This document shows, in pieces, positions 1 through 8,563 of a stretch of 64,000 bases of DNA (its first letter is position 1; each line of letters starts with the position of its first letter). The stretch spans positions 124,001 to 188,000 of the forward strand of contig NZ_OZ040189.1 of the NCBI RefSeq assembly GCF_964048965.1. Reading direction: 5' to 3'. This DNA comes from Tenacibaculum sp. 190130A14a (GTDB lineage Bacteria; Bacteroidota; Bacteroidia; Flavobacteriales; Flavobacteriaceae). The notes under the pieces are model-generated. The model did no database searches. It saw nothing but the letters and a program-made list of their open reading frames with translations, and had not been told where the DNA came from. The translations under genes and the position numbers were made by a program.

Positions 1-941
1 TCTTTAAAAACATCTTTATATGTTTCGGCAGGAATATTGTATTCCATTTCATGAAATTTAACCAAACGTTGCGTAGCGTAAACTTTATGACTATGATATA
101 CTTTTTTTACATTGGTAATGCTTGCAGCAGTAATATTGGCAACAGTTTTGTTTTGAGAAGGGAATAATTTAGCGTACTCACAAAAAACCTTAAAAACATA
201 ATTTTCTAAAACATATTCTGTCCAGTAATTAAAAAAATTCACTTTATCAGGTTCAGAGTCTTCTACAATATTTGAGGTCTTTGTCCAAGCAGTGTTTGTA
301 TAAGGAATCCAATAGAATTCAAAGTTCCTGTTTTCTGCATTTCTTTGATCTAAAGTAGCTAATACTTGATCTAAGTTTTCTTTTTTGTTTTGAAGCTTTA
401 ATTTATACGTAGGAACGCATTGAAGTGTAACTTCTGTAATTATACCAAAAGCTCCTAAAGAAACTTGAGCTGCTTTAAATAACGCTACATTTTTTGTTGG
501 AGAACAAGTGATAACTTCACCTTTACCATTAATAAGTTTTAAACCTATAACCTGATTACTTATTGATTTTAATTGAACGCCGGTACCATGTGTTCCTGTA
601 CTAATTGCACCTGCTATAGATTGTACATTAATGTCTCCTAAATTTTCCATAGCCAGACCTTCCTCGAACAACAATTCTCCCAATAACGATAGTTTTGTCC
701 CTGCTTTTACAGTAGCAATATTTTTTTCTTTATCAATATGAATTTTACCTTGATACTTATCTAAACTGATCAAAACATGCTCTGTACTACAAAGAGCGGT
801 AAAAGAATGTCCGGAACCAATAACTCTGATTTTTTTATGATTGTTTACAGCTTGTAAAACGAGTTGTTGAATTTCTTTTTCCGTTGAAGGCATTGCTACT
901 TTTGAAGGATTCCACAAGATATTTTCGGCCCAGTTTTTCAT
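1..941 (-). CDS. D-arabinono-1,4-lactone oxidase family FAD-linked oxidase (3' end outside window)
   Basis: The reverse-strand frame is open from ATG at 941 to the window edge, so the C-terminus is missing. The N-terminal FAD-binding (PCMH/VAO-type) domain shows the motif RVIGSGHSFT and, further on, GAISTGTHGTG, as in L-gulonolactone and arabinonolactone oxidases; the later part fits the ALO C-terminal domain. The family oxidises sugar-1,4-lactones with FAD and oxygen. The ATG lies 6 bp downstream of the TetR stop codon, so the two genes are probably co-transcribed and this oxidase is a likely TetR target. The true substrate in flavobacteria is unknown. Family call is confident, substrate is not. 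Confidence 0.85.
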   Translation of the reverse strand, partial: MKNWAENILWNPSKVAMPSTEKEIQQLVLQAVNNHKKIRVIGSGHSFTALCSTEHVLISLDKYQGKIHIDKEKNIATVKAGTKLSLLGELLFEEGLAMENLGDINVQSIAGAISTGTHGTGVQLKSISNQVIGLKLINGKGEVITCSPTKNVALFKAAQVSLGAFGIITEVTLQCVPTYKLKLQNKKENLDQVLATLDQRNAENRNFEFYWIPYTNTAWTKTSNIVEDSEPDKVNFFNYWTEYVLENYVFKVFCEYAKLFPSQNKTVANITAASITNVKKVYHSHKVYATQRLVKFHEMEYNIPAETYKDVFK

Positions 942-947
942 GATAAG

Positions 948-1559
948 TTAATTTTGTTTTGTTAGTAAATGCAAATAAGGTAGCACTACCTCATCATATT
1001 TTTGAAGTAAAAACTGCTTACCGTTGTTTTCCAAGGTAGAATGATGAATGGCTATTCCTTCAATAATGGCAAGTAGTTGTTGAGAAATTACAGATATAGA
1101 AAGATGATTTGTAATTTCGTTTTGCTCAATTGCTTTTTCTATAATGTCATAAATTTCTTGATTAAGCTTTAAAAGAGTATGACTAACATGTTCTCTAATT
1201 TTAGGATCTTCTTCACTTTCCAATTGAAATTGAAAATATCTTCTAATGGGAAAAGTATTCTGTTCATCTGAAGACTCAATAAAGTCAATAAGATCAACAA
1301 AAAACAAGAACCTATTTTTAACACGATCGAATAAGTTTAAGTGTTTATCCTCAACAATAAAATTGTCATATAACTTGAAAAAGAATTCATCTAATGTTGC
1401 TAGATAAATTTCATATTTACTCTTAAAGTGATGGTAAATAGCTCCTTTAGAGAGTGTTGAAGCATTTATAATATCAGCTAAACTTGTCTTTTTATATCCC
1501 TTGTGCAAGAATAGTTTAAAAGCAGCGTATACAATTTTTTCTCTACCGTTTTTTGCCAT
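948..1559 (-). CDS. TetR/AcrR family transcriptional regulator
   Basis: 203 residues. The N-terminal helix-turn-helix covers about residues 8-54 and includes ADIINASTLSKGAIYHHFKS, the typical TetR recognition-helix region ending in Y-HHF. The C-terminal ligand-binding part is helical and does not reveal the ligand. The gene is immediately upstream of the FAD-linked oxidase on the same strand (6 bp apart). It is preceded by a near-perfect 22-bp palindrome of the TetR operator type overlapping its promoter region, so autorepression and control of the oxidase are likely. Length is normal for the family. Confidence 0.9.
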   Translation of the reverse strand: MAKNGREKIVYAAFKLFLHKGYKKTSLADIINASTLSKGAIYHHFKSKYEIYLATLDEFFFKLYDNFIVEDKHLNLFDRVKNRFLFFVDLIDFIESSDEQNTFPIRRYFQFQLESEEDPKIREHVSHTLLKLNQEIYDIIEKAIEQNEITNHLSISVISQQLLAIIEGIAIHHSTLENNGKQFLLQKYDEVVLPYLHLLTKQN

Positions 1560-1578
1560 TATAAAGAGATGGTTTTCT

Positions 1579-1586
1579 CAAATATA
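1579..1586 (-). promoter_or_regulatory. -7 promoter element of the TetR gene
   Basis: On the reverse strand this reads TATATTTG, an exact match to the Bacteroidetes -7 consensus TAnnTTTG, 20 bp upstream of the TetR ATG. The palindromic operator lies just upstream of it. Confidence 0.6.
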
Positions 1587-1599
1587 ATAAAAAAAACAA

Positions 1600-1621
1600 A
1601 AACAGACCATTTGGTTTGTTT
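1600..1621. promoter_or_regulatory. Palindromic TetR operator
   Basis: Two 10-bp arms, AAACAGACCA and TGGTTTGTTT, are separated by TT and are complementary at 9 of 10 positions. Size and the ACC..GGT core resemble known TetR-family operators. It lies upstream of the TetR start and ends at the stop codon of the LuxE-like gene. Binding by the adjacent regulator is inferred. Confidence 0.7.
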
Positions 1622-2595
1622 TACAAAACCATTAAGTTACAACCTCTTATATCTGAATTATCAAACCTACCAATAATTTCAAAACTACTATTTGAATGCA
1701 CTTTACCGAGATCTTGAGTAGCAATAAAAGAACAGGAGTTGTAGTTGGCTAAATCAATAACGTTTATACCTCCAGATGTTCCATTAGATTTTATGGTTAA
1801 AGGGTCTTCTGTATCTCGAGTTAATATGCGCATCCAAGGAGGGCAGTTAAATATACCATTTCCTTTAGAGTATCCCTGACTTAATAACTCTGTCATACCA
1901 TATTCTGAATGAATTTGCTGTACACCAAACCCTTGACATAATAACGAATGAAGCTCTTCACGAATTAATTCTTTCCTTCTTCCTTTCATTCCTCCAGTTT
2001 CCATAACAATGGTATTCTGCAAATTGAACTTATATTTTTCAATTAAGTCCAACAAGGCAAAAGAAACTCCTATGAGCAATACTTTTTGATGTTGAGTATC
2101 TAAAACCTTTAATTTATTTGCTAATTCATCAATGTTACTTAGGTAGAAACCACTTTCTTCATGTTTCGATTTTTTAATTAAATCATCTACCATATAAACT
2201 AAAGAAGAACCTTTTCTTTCAAGGTAATTAGGAAGTAATGCTAAAACTACATAGTCTTCAATATTTCCATAAAAATGTTCAAAGCCTTTTAAATAACTTT
2301 GCTCATACCAATGTAAATCGGTTACATAATGTTTACTGGTAATACTGCCAGTGGTTCCTGAGCTAGAAAAAACCTCCTGAATATCATCTTTAGAGGCAAT
2401 AACTTCTTTTGTTTTAAAAAACTGAATAGGTAAAAAAGGGATTTCTTGTATCGACTTCACATCCGAAGGATGAATGTATAGTAAGTCGCAAAATGACCTG
2501 TACACTCTATTATACTTGAATTGATGATTAAAAATTTCAAGTGAAATACGCGTAAAATCGTTTGTATCTTTTATGTTAAAAACTTGTTCTCTCAT
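1621..2595 (-). CDS. LuxE/acyl-protein synthetase family protein
   Basis: 324 residues, ATG at 2595. The adenylation-type motif SSSGTTGSITSKHY (about residues 77-90) and the later GGMKGRRKELIREEL and HSEYGMTELLSQ blocks match the LuxE/PF04443 acyl-protein synthetase family, which belongs to the ANL-type adenylating enzymes. The family activates or transfers acyl groups; LuxE itself serves the luciferase fatty-acid reductase, but there are no lux genes here, so the role is different and unknown. It lies upstream of the TetR gene on the same strand with the TetR operator in between, so the two probably have separate promoters. Confidence 0.75.
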   Translation of the reverse strand: MREQVFNIKDTNDFTRISLEIFNHQFKYNRVYRSFCDLLYIHPSDVKSIQEIPFLPIQFFKTKEVIASKDDIQEVFSSSGTTGSITSKHYVTDLHWYEQSYLKGFEHFYGNIEDYVVLALLPNYLERKGSSLVYMVDDLIKKSKHEESGFYLSNIDELANKLKVLDTQHQKVLLIGVSFALLDLIEKYKFNLQNTIVMETGGMKGRRKELIREELHSLLCQGFGVQQIHSEYGMTELLSQGYSKGNGIFNCPPWMRILTRDTEDPLTIKSNGTSGGINVIDLANYNSCSFIATQDLGKVHSNSSFEIIGRFDNSDIRGCNLMVL

Positions 2596-2623
2596 TTTTT
2601 TTGCAAAAATAATAGTATTTGAC

Positions 2624-2650
2624 GCAACCTTTTCAATTTTTATGTATCTA
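2624..2650 (+). promoter_or_regulatory. Probable ECF-sigma promoter for the lipoprotein-sigma-anti-sigma genes
   Basis: A GCAACCTTTT block at 2624 and a GTATCTA block at 2644 are separated by 15 bp from the AAC core, the arrangement of extracytoplasmic-function sigma promoters (AAC-rich -35, short -10). No TAnnTTTG element is seen. It overlaps an 8+1+8 bp perfect palindrome (2645-2661, arms TATCTATA and TATAGATA) that could bind a regulator. Autoregulation by the sigma factor encoded downstream is inferred. Confidence 0.45.
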
Positions 2651-2688
2651 TAGTATAGATAAAGGTTTTAAACTAGCATAAAAGTAAT

Positions 2689-3393
2689 ATGAATAAAGCT
2701 ACTTACATACTGAAAGCCGTATTAGTTTTAACTATTTGCTTTATATCTTGTGAGAAAAATAATGAAGTGGATATAGATCAAACTAATTTATTAATTGGAA
2801 GTTGGTCTGATGCAGTATATGATAATGAAACTATTGTTTTTAAAAGAGTAAAGGAATTACCACAGGAGGACTACGGAGTCTCTTTTAAAAATACGGGTTT
2901 GTTTATTGAAAGAAGTTCTGGCTTTTGTGGTACACCACCACTAGTGTTTTTTAATTCTGAGGGAAAATGGACATCTGCTAATGAAACGATATATGTCGAA
3001 GTAGAAAGTTTTGTTGGAAAATTTAATTGGAAAATTTTGAAATTAACTCAGAAAGAATTAATTGTTCAAAGAGAGCTAACAGAACAAGAAAAAGATCATA
3101 GAGATTTAATGAATCTTTTTGATGAAATTTTAAGTATTGCCAATAGTAAGGATTGTATAAATTCAGAAGATTGGAAAATAGTAGCCTATGGAGCGAAGCC
3201 TTGTGGTGGACCTCGAGGTTATTTAGCCTATCATATAGAAATTAAAGAAGGTGAGTTTTTACAAAAAATAGAGACTTATACAAATGAAGAAGAAAAGTAT
3301 AATTTGAAGTGGGGTATAGTGTCTACTTGTGATGTAATCCCCCAACCAACATCAGTAGAATGTCAAAACAAAAAACCAGTGTTAAAATATTGA
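2689..3393 (+). CDS. Lipoprotein of unknown function, first gene of the ECF sigma set
   Basis: 234 residues. The N-terminus has a hydrophobic stretch ending in a lipobox-like FISC (Cys about 21), so it is probably a lipoprotein. The rest has no family I recognise. Several cysteines remain in the mature part, including a CGTPP motif near residue 80 and CGGPRG near 172, which may form disulfides outside the cytoplasm. It precedes the sigma factor by about 30-85 bp with no terminator visible, and a probable ECF promoter lies upstream, so it may be a sensor or an effector of this sigma system. Confidence 0.7.
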   Translation: MNKATYILKAVLVLTICFISCEKNNEVDIDQTNLLIGSWSDAVYDNETIVFKRVKELPQEDYGVSFKNTGLFIERSSGFCGTPPLVFFNSEGKWTSANETIYVEVESFVGKFNWKILKLTQKELIVQRELTEQEKDHRDLMNLFDEILSIANSKDCINSEDWKIVAYGAKPCGGPRGYLAYHIEIKEGEFLQKIETYTNEEEKYNLKWGIVSTCDVIPQPTSVECQNKKPVLKY

Positions 3394-3478
3394 GAAGATA
3401 AAGTAAACCAAACATACAATAGCATTAGAGGAACTAATAAAAAGGTGTTGCCAACAAGAATTAAAGGCGCAAGCGGAG

Positions 3479-3952
3479 ATGTATGAACTCTTTGCAAGGA
3501 AACTTTTTGCTCTGTGCTTAAAATATTCTAGAAATTATCAAGATGCAGAAGATACGCTTCAAGATAGTTTTTTAACGATCTTTAAAAAGATAGAACAGTA
3601 TAATAACAAAGGATCTTTTGAAGGCTGGGTTAAAAGGATAACTATTAACACAGCTTTACAGAAATATAAAGAAAAGTCTCCTCTTCAACTTATAAAAGAA
3701 GAAGGGTTAGTAGAAGAGGAAGTTGATTTAAATGAAAGTTTGAATTTAGATGTTTTGTTGGAGTTAATACAAAAACTTCCAGACAGGTATAGATTGGTGT
3801 TCAATTTGTATGTTTTAGATAATTTTTCGCACAAAGAAATTGCGAAAATGCTAGACATTTCAGAAGGAACATCAAAATCTAACCTGTCTAGAGCAAAATT
3901 AATTCTAAAAGAACAGATAAAGATGTTTAAAAGTATAGAGATAGAGGCTTAA
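3479..3952 (+). CDS. ECF-type RNA polymerase sigma-70 factor (start uncertain, probably upstream at 3419)
   Basis: From the first ATG (3479) the product is 157 residues with region 2 (YSRNYQDAEDTLQDSFLTIF) and region 4 (LPDRYRLVFNLYVLDNFSHKEIAKMLDISEGTSKSNLSRAK). ECF factors of this group normally carry about 20 more N-terminal residues. The frame is open upstream to 3407 and encodes the expected sequence ALEELIKRCCQQELKAQAE just before the ATG, but the only possible start there is ATA at 3419. Either a rare start codon is used, or the base is a mutation or sequencing error, or the protein is N-terminally shortened. The stop codon directly abuts the next start. Confidence 0.85.
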   Translation: MYELFARKLFALCLKYSRNYQDAEDTLQDSFLTIFKKIEQYNNKGSFEGWVKRITINTALQKYKEKSPLQLIKEEGLVEEEVDLNESLNLDVLLELIQKLPDRYRLVFNLYVLDNFSHKEIAKMLDISEGTSKSNLSRAKLILKEQIKMFKSIEIEA

Positions 3953-5329
3953 ATGGATAAGAATCAAAACATAGAAAGATTCTTTCAAGAAAAGTTCAAA
4001 GACTTTGAGGCAAACCCTAACCCCGAGGTTTGGAAGGCTATTGAAGCTAAATTGAAGAAAAAAAAACGTAAAGTGATACCTATTTGGTGGTTTTCAGGAG
4101 GTATTGCTGCTACCATTGTTTTAGGGTTATTATTGTACCCTTTTTTAAACAATCAAGAGGATAAAAATGAGGCAGAATTTCCTGTTATAGTAGATACAAA
4201 AAAAGAAAAAGACACGAACAATTTTGATAAAGTTTTACCTAATAATGAGGAGAAAGAGCATCAAAAGATTGTTAATAGTGAATACATAAAAAAGAAATTG
4301 AAAGAAAAGCCTTTAGAAAAATCTGATAAGGAAAGTAAGAAGGTTTTAACCGCTAATCATGTTGTAAAAATTAGCAAAAAAAATGAGCATGGAAAAAACA
4401 ACGATGTAACAAGTAAAGTTGTTGAAGGGTCTTTACAAGTTAATCATCATGTTGTGAAAGAAAAGAAAGAAACTGGCAAGCCTGAAAACAGCTTGCCAGT
4501 TAAAAAAAACACAGAAGAAAATGCTCTTGAAAAAATTGAGAAAAAAGAAATTCTCAAAAAGAAAAAAGATTTGATTGCTGAGGTAAACTCACAAGAAAAG
4601 GAAGAGAAGAAAGAGAAAAAAGATAAGTGGTCTGTAGCACCAGTTTTCGCAGTAATTAGTAATAATTCTTTTTCAAAGGTTTCCCCGCTAGATGAAAAAT
4701 TAATTACATCGCCTACAAATGGAAGTAACAGCATTGCTTATGGAGTAAGATTAGCTTATCAATTAAGTAGTAAATGGGAAATTCAATCAGGTGTTCATAT
4801 TCAAAAGTATAATTATACAAATACAGATGTTCCTATAACCACTAGTTTTGTTGGTCAATCCTTATCTACAGTTGATTATGCTAATAATGGTCTAAGTAGT
4901 TTTAGTTTTGGTACTGCTGGGGCTAGTTTTGGGATTAGTTCTACCGGTTTAGGGCCAATAAATGAAGATGCAACTCTAACCCATGAAGTAGGATATATTG
5001 AAATACCTTTAGAAATTAAATACACCTTTTTAAATACAGGAACATTTAGTTCAAAAATAGTTACAGGATTTAGTTCTTTGTTTTTAAATAGAAATGAAGT
5101 TTCCGTTTCTTCAGAGAGAATATCAGAAACATTTGGAAGTGTTAATAACTTAAACACTGTTGATTTTAGTGGTAATTTTGGTGTAGAGTTTGATTATAAT
5201 ATTACGAAAGAATTAAAGCTTAATTTAAATCCAATGTTTAAAGTACAATTAAATACTTTTTCATCTAACAATAGTGGATTTAGACCTTATAGCTTAGGAT
5301 TGTATTCAGGGATTAAATACCAATTTTAA
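3953..5329 (+). CDS. Fused anti-sigma-like / outer-membrane beta-barrel protein
   Basis: 458 residues, ATG directly after the sigma stop codon, so translationally coupled. The N-terminal cytoplasmic part (about 1-43, rich in basic residues) is followed by one membrane helix (about 44-65, IWWFSGGIAATIVLGLLLYP), then a long Lys/Glu-rich linker (about 75-225) that could span the periplasm. The C-terminal 230 residues alternate polar and hydrophobic residues and end in YSGIKYQF, as in PorT/OMP_b-brl domains with a terminal aromatic. Such fusions downstream of ECF sigma genes are common in Bacteroidetes; here it probably links outer-membrane state to the sigma factor. Sigma binding is inferred from position. 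Confidence 0.8.
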   Translation: MDKNQNIERFFQEKFKDFEANPNPEVWKAIEAKLKKKKRKVIPIWWFSGGIAATIVLGLLLYPFLNNQEDKNEAEFPVIVDTKKEKDTNNFDKVLPNNEEKEHQKIVNSEYIKKKLKEKPLEKSDKESKKVLTANHVVKISKKNEHGKNNDVTSKVVEGSLQVNHHVVKEKKETGKPENSLPVKKNTEENALEKIEKKEILKKKKDLIAEVNSQEKEEKKEKKDKWSVAPVFAVISNNSFSKVSPLDEKLITSPTNGSNSIAYGVRLAYQLSSKWEIQSGVHIQKYNYTNTDVPITTSFVGQSLSTVDYANNGLSSFSFGTAGASFGISSTGLGPINEDATLTHEVGYIEIPLEIKYTFLNTGTFSSKIVTGFSSLFLNRNEVSVSSERISETFGSVNNLNTVDFSGNFGVEFDYNITKELKLNLNPMFKVQLNTFSSNNSGFRPYSLGLYSGIKYQF

Positions 5330-5355
5330 AATTTAGTCCCCCCGTGTATATAGCA

Positions 5356-5405
5356 GTGCCTTTTAATGAAGTTTTAAAGCTTTTTTAAAAGGCACATTTT
5401 TTTTT
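5356..5405. terminator. Intrinsic terminator between convergent genes
   Basis: Stem GTGCCTTTTAA (5356) pairs with TTAAAAGGCAC (5385-5395) and is followed by a run of Ts to 5405. It serves the beta-barrel gene and may also work for the convergent isoaspartyl peptidase. Confidence 0.85.
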
Positions 5406-5406
5406 G

Positions 5407-6447
5407 CTATTTATAAATTTGAACATCTAAAGTTCCTTTATCATTCATAGAGGCCCTATACATACCGGCAGTATTAAATTCATAAACAATATTACCGTAT
5501 TTGTCAATAGCAATAATACCTCCTGTACCACCTAATTTGGTAAGTTTATTATGAATAACATTATGAGTTGCTTCTTTAAGAGAAACTTGTTTATATTCCA
5601 TCTGTGCAGAAATATCATGTGCTACTTGAGCTCTTATAAAATATTCTCCCCAACCAGTAGAAGAAACTCCACAAGTTTTATTATTTGCATAGGTACCAGA
5701 ACCAATAATTGGAGAATCTCCTATTCTATTCCAACGTTTATTAGTCATACCTCCAGTAGACGTACCAGCCGTAATATTACCACTTTTATCTAATGCAACA
5801 CATCCAACAGTTCCAAATTTACTATCCTTAATATCTACATCAAAAAATGCAGTTTTTTCATCATGGTCAAGCTTTGTTTCCTTTTTGCTTTTAATTTTTT
5901 GTAAAGATTGAAATCTTTTTTCTGTATAAAAATAACTAGGGTCAACAATTTCTAATCCTTGTTCGGTTGCAAAAGTTGAAGCACCATCACCAGAAAGAAG
6001 AACATGAGGAGAGTTTTCCATTACTTTTCGAGCCAAAGAAATAGGGTTTTTTACATTTTTTACTCCAGCCACTGCACCTGCATTTAAATCAATTCCCGTC
6101 ATAATAGAGGCATCCAACTCATTGGTTTCATGATGCGTAAAAACTGCCCCTTTACCTGCATTAAATAAAGGAGAATTTTCTAAAACATGAATTGTTTTTT
6201 CAACAGCATCTAAACTAGATCCTCCTTCTTTTAAAATGTTGTATCCGATAGTAATTGCTTCTTTTAATTTAATTTTATAAGCTTCTTCTTTTTCGGGAGT
6301 CATATTTTTCTTTAAAATAGTTCCAGCTCCTCCATGAATTACAATAGCAAATTCATGAACCTGTTTTGGAGTTGATACCTCTTTTTTACTGCTGTTACAA
6401 CTAAAAAGTAAGGGTAATATTAACACAAGGTATAATGTTTTTCTCAT
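5407..6447 (-). CDS. Isoaspartyl peptidase / L-asparaginase family Ntn-hydrolase, lipoprotein
   Basis: 346 residues with a lipoprotein signal (LLFSC, Cys17). The family matures by autocleavage before a threonine; here this is Thr213 in FGTVGCVALD, followed by the conserved GTSTGGMTNK and GDSPIIGSGTYA motifs that bind substrate. The N-terminal half carries VIHGGAGT and NAGKGAVF, also conserved. The enzyme hydrolyses beta-aspartyl peptides and asparagine, releasing damaged aspartyl residues; as a lipoprotein it would act in the periplasm. Length matches the family plus the signal. Confidence 0.9.
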   Translation of the reverse strand: MRKTLYLVLILPLLFSCNSSKKEVSTPKQVHEFAIVIHGGAGTILKKNMTPEKEEAYKIKLKEAITIGYNILKEGGSSLDAVEKTIHVLENSPLFNAGKGAVFTHHETNELDASIMTGIDLNAGAVAGVKNVKNPISLARKVMENSPHVLLSGDGASTFATEQGLEIVDPSYFYTEKRFQSLQKIKSKKETKLDHDEKTAFFDVDIKDSKFGTVGCVALDKSGNITAGTSTGGMTNKRWNRIGDSPIIGSGTYANNKTCGVSSTGWGEYFIRAQVAHDISAQMEYKQVSLKEATHNVIHNKLTKLGGTGGIIAIDKYGNIVYEFNTAGMYRASMNDKGTLDVQIYK

Positions 6448-6515
6448 GACTGTTTTGTTTATTTTTAAACAATAAGCTTTACAATTGTTTAATTTATTAA
6501 TTATAAATTTATTCG

Positions 6516-6523
6516 TAGTTTTG
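6516..6523 (+). promoter_or_regulatory. -7 promoter element of the aldehyde dehydrogenase gene
   Basis: TAGTTTTG matches TAnnTTTG, 36 bp upstream of ATG 6560. Transcription starting after it excludes a longer ORF start at 6485 and supports the 6560 start. Confidence 0.55.
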
Positions 6524-6559
6524 GACTTTAAATTTAAACAACTAAAATTACAATATAAA

Positions 6560-8101
6560 ATGGCAGATTTTGGTATTAAAGAAGCTTTAGCTCAATTAGG
6601 CTTAAAAGAAATTAATAACGGAACTTCAACGGGTTCAGTAAACTTCTCTAATGGAGAAATTATTGAAAGTTACTCTCCAGTTGATGGTAAGTTAATAGGA
6701 AAGGTAGTAGCTAGTACTAGAGAAGATTATGATAAAGTGATGGAAGCAGCTACTTCTGCTTTTAAAACTTTTAGAGCTATGCCTGCTCCACAAAGAGGAG
6801 AAATCGTTCGTCAATTTGGAAACAAATTAAGAGAATTAAAAGAACCATTAGGTAAATTAGTTTCTTACGAAATGGGTAAATCTTACCAAGAAGGATTAGG
6901 TGAGGTTCAAGAAATGATTGATATCTGTGATTTTGCTGTTGGATTATCACGTCAGTTAAACGGACAAGTAATTCCATCAGAAAGACCAGGGCATGTAATG
7001 AGAGAGCAATGGCACCCGTTAGGTGTTGTTGGAATTATTTCAGCATTTAACTTCCCTGTTGCTGTATGGTCTTGGAATACAGCTTTAGCTTGGATTTGTG
7101 GTAATGTATGTGTTTGGAAAGGTTCAGAAAAAGCTCCTTTATGTTCAGTAGCATGTCAAAACATTATTGCTGAGGTATTAAAAGATAACAACTTACCAGA
7201 AGGTATTTCTTGTATTGTTAATGGAGATTATAAAGTAGGAGAGTACATTACAGAAGATACTCGTATTCCTTTAGTATCTGCTACAGGATCTACAAGAATG
7301 GGACGTATCGTTGGTGCTAAAGTGGCAGAGCGTTTTGGTAAATCATTATTAGAATTAGGAGGAAACAACGCAATCATTATTACACCCACTGCAGATTTAA
7401 AAGTAGTTGTTCCGGGTGCTGTATTTGGAGCAGTAGGAACTGCCGGACAACGTTGTACGTCTACACGTCGTTTAATTATTCATGAATCTGTTTATGATAA
7501 AGTAAGAGATGCTATTGTTGGTGCATACGGACAAATCAGAATCGGAAACCCATTAGATGAAAACAATCACGTTGGACCATTAATTGATAAAGATGCAGTA
7601 AATACTTACTTAGCAGCAATTGAAAAAGCAAAAGCTGAAGGAGGTAAAGTATTAGTTGAAGGAGGAGTTTTAGAAGGTGAAGGATATGAAAGCGGATGCT
7701 ACGTTAAACCAGCAATTATAGAAGCAGAAAACCATTTTGAAATTGTTCAACATGAAACGTTTGCTCCAATTTTATATTTAATGAAATATTCAGGTGATGT
7801 AGAGAATGCAATTGAATTGCAAAATGGCGTTGCTCAAGGATTATCTTCTTCAATTATGACAAGCGAAATGAAAGAAGCAGAAAGATTCTTGTCGTTTGCC
7901 GGTTCAGATTGTGGTATTGCCAATGTAAATATTGGTACTTCAGGAGCTGAGATTGGTGGTGCTTTTGGTGGAGAGAAAGAAACTGGAGGTGGACGTGAGT
8001 CTGGTTCAGATTCTTGGAAAGTTTATATGAGAAGACAAACGAATACTGTAAACTATTCTGATGAGCTTCCTTTAGCTCAAGGAATTAAGTTTGACTTATA
8101 A
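6560..8101 (+). CDS. ALDH7-type aldehyde dehydrogenase (aminoadipic/piperideine-6-carboxylate type)
   Basis: 513 residues from ATG 6560. The reading frame continues 25 codons upstream, but that part lies across the promoter and does not match the family. Catalytic Cys299 lies in GTAGQRCTSTRR and the general base Glu265 in LLELGGNN; both are intact, as is the NAD-binding GSTRMG region. The AGQRCTS and FGGEKETGGGRESGSDSW motifs are typical of ALDH7A1/AmaB, which oxidises alpha-aminoadipic semialdehyde in lysine degradation. The neighbours give no pathway support, so the substrate is inferred from family only. Single-gene transcript with its own terminator. Confidence 0.9.
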   Translation: MADFGIKEALAQLGLKEINNGTSTGSVNFSNGEIIESYSPVDGKLIGKVVASTREDYDKVMEAATSAFKTFRAMPAPQRGEIVRQFGNKLRELKEPLGKLVSYEMGKSYQEGLGEVQEMIDICDFAVGLSRQLNGQVIPSERPGHVMREQWHPLGVVGIISAFNFPVAVWSWNTALAWICGNVCVWKGSEKAPLCSVACQNIIAEVLKDNNLPEGISCIVNGDYKVGEYITEDTRIPLVSATGSTRMGRIVGAKVAERFGKSLLELGGNNAIIITPTADLKVVVPGAVFGAVGTAGQRCTSTRRLIIHESVYDKVRDAIVGAYGQIRIGNPLDENNHVGPLIDKDAVNTYLAAIEKAKAEGGKVLVEGGVLEGEGYESGCYVKPAIIEAENHFEIVQHETFAPILYLMKYSGDVENAIELQNGVAQGLSSSIMTSEMKEAERFLSFAGSDCGIANVNIGTSGAEIGGAFGGEKETGGGRESGSDSWKVYMRRQTNTVNYSDELPLAQGIKFDL

Positions 8102-8123
8102 AAAAGTATAAGTTTATAAAAGC

Positions 8124-8156
8124 AAAAGGGTTTCGAAATTTCGAAACCCTTTTTTA
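8124..8156. terminator. Intrinsic terminator after the aldehyde dehydrogenase
   Basis: A perfect 15-bp inverted repeat, AAAAGGGTTTCGAAA and its complement, is followed by Ts. It lies between convergent genes and probably works in both directions. Confidence 0.9.
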
Positions 8157-8179
8157 ATTCAAATAAATATAAAAGAAGT

Positions 8180-8563
8180 TTATTTTTTGTTTAAAGCCTC
8201 CTTTATAATTGTATAAGCTTCATGTGCCTTTGACATTTTAGCATAATCTAAAGCAGTATATCCATTGTCTGATTTAACTTTTAATTTAGCTCCTTTTTCT
8301 ATTAAAAGTTTTAAGATATCTACTCTATTATATCTTGCAGCAAACATTAAAGGTGTTAACCCTGTTGATTTGCGATTAATATTGGTTCCGTTTTCTATCA
8401 TAGCTTTTACCGCCTCGAAATTTCCAGATCGAATAAGTTTACAAAATGTGCTTGGTTCTAGGAATTCGTACGAAGTCTTGTGGTTAGTTTCTGAAGATGT
8501 TGTTGCTGTCATGGTGCCAGTTGCTAAAACGATAGCAAACATGGCTAAAAATATTTTTTTCAT
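8180..8563 (-). CDS. Secreted ankyrin-repeat protein
   Basis: 127 residues. A signal peptide (about 1-20, FLAMFAIVLATGTMTA) precedes two to three ankyrin repeats: NFEAVKAMIENGTNINRK, then TGLTPLMFAARYNRVDILKLLIEKGAK, then NGYTALDYAKMSKAHEAYTII. The TPLMFAA and TALDYA cores are characteristic. A periplasmic binding partner is likely but cannot be named. Small single-domain ankyrin proteins of this sort are common in flavobacteria. It is divergent from the OmpA-like gene with 189 bp between them. Confidence 0.8.
   Translation of the reverse strand: MKKIFLAMFAIVLATGTMTATTSSETNHKTSYEFLEPSTFCKLIRSGNFEAVKAMIENGTNINRKSTGLTPLMFAARYNRVDILKLLIEKGAKLKVKSDNGYTALDYAKMSKAHEAYTIIKEALNKK

Noticed and set aside
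4447..4734. Reverse-strand ORF inside the beta-barrel protein gene
   Set aside because: Shadow of the Lys/Glu-rich linker; gives a Phe/Ser-rich product with no family features.
6485..6559. N-terminal extension of the aldehyde dehydrogenase
   Set aside because: It crosses a good -7 promoter element and does not match the family; ATG 6560 gives the normal start.
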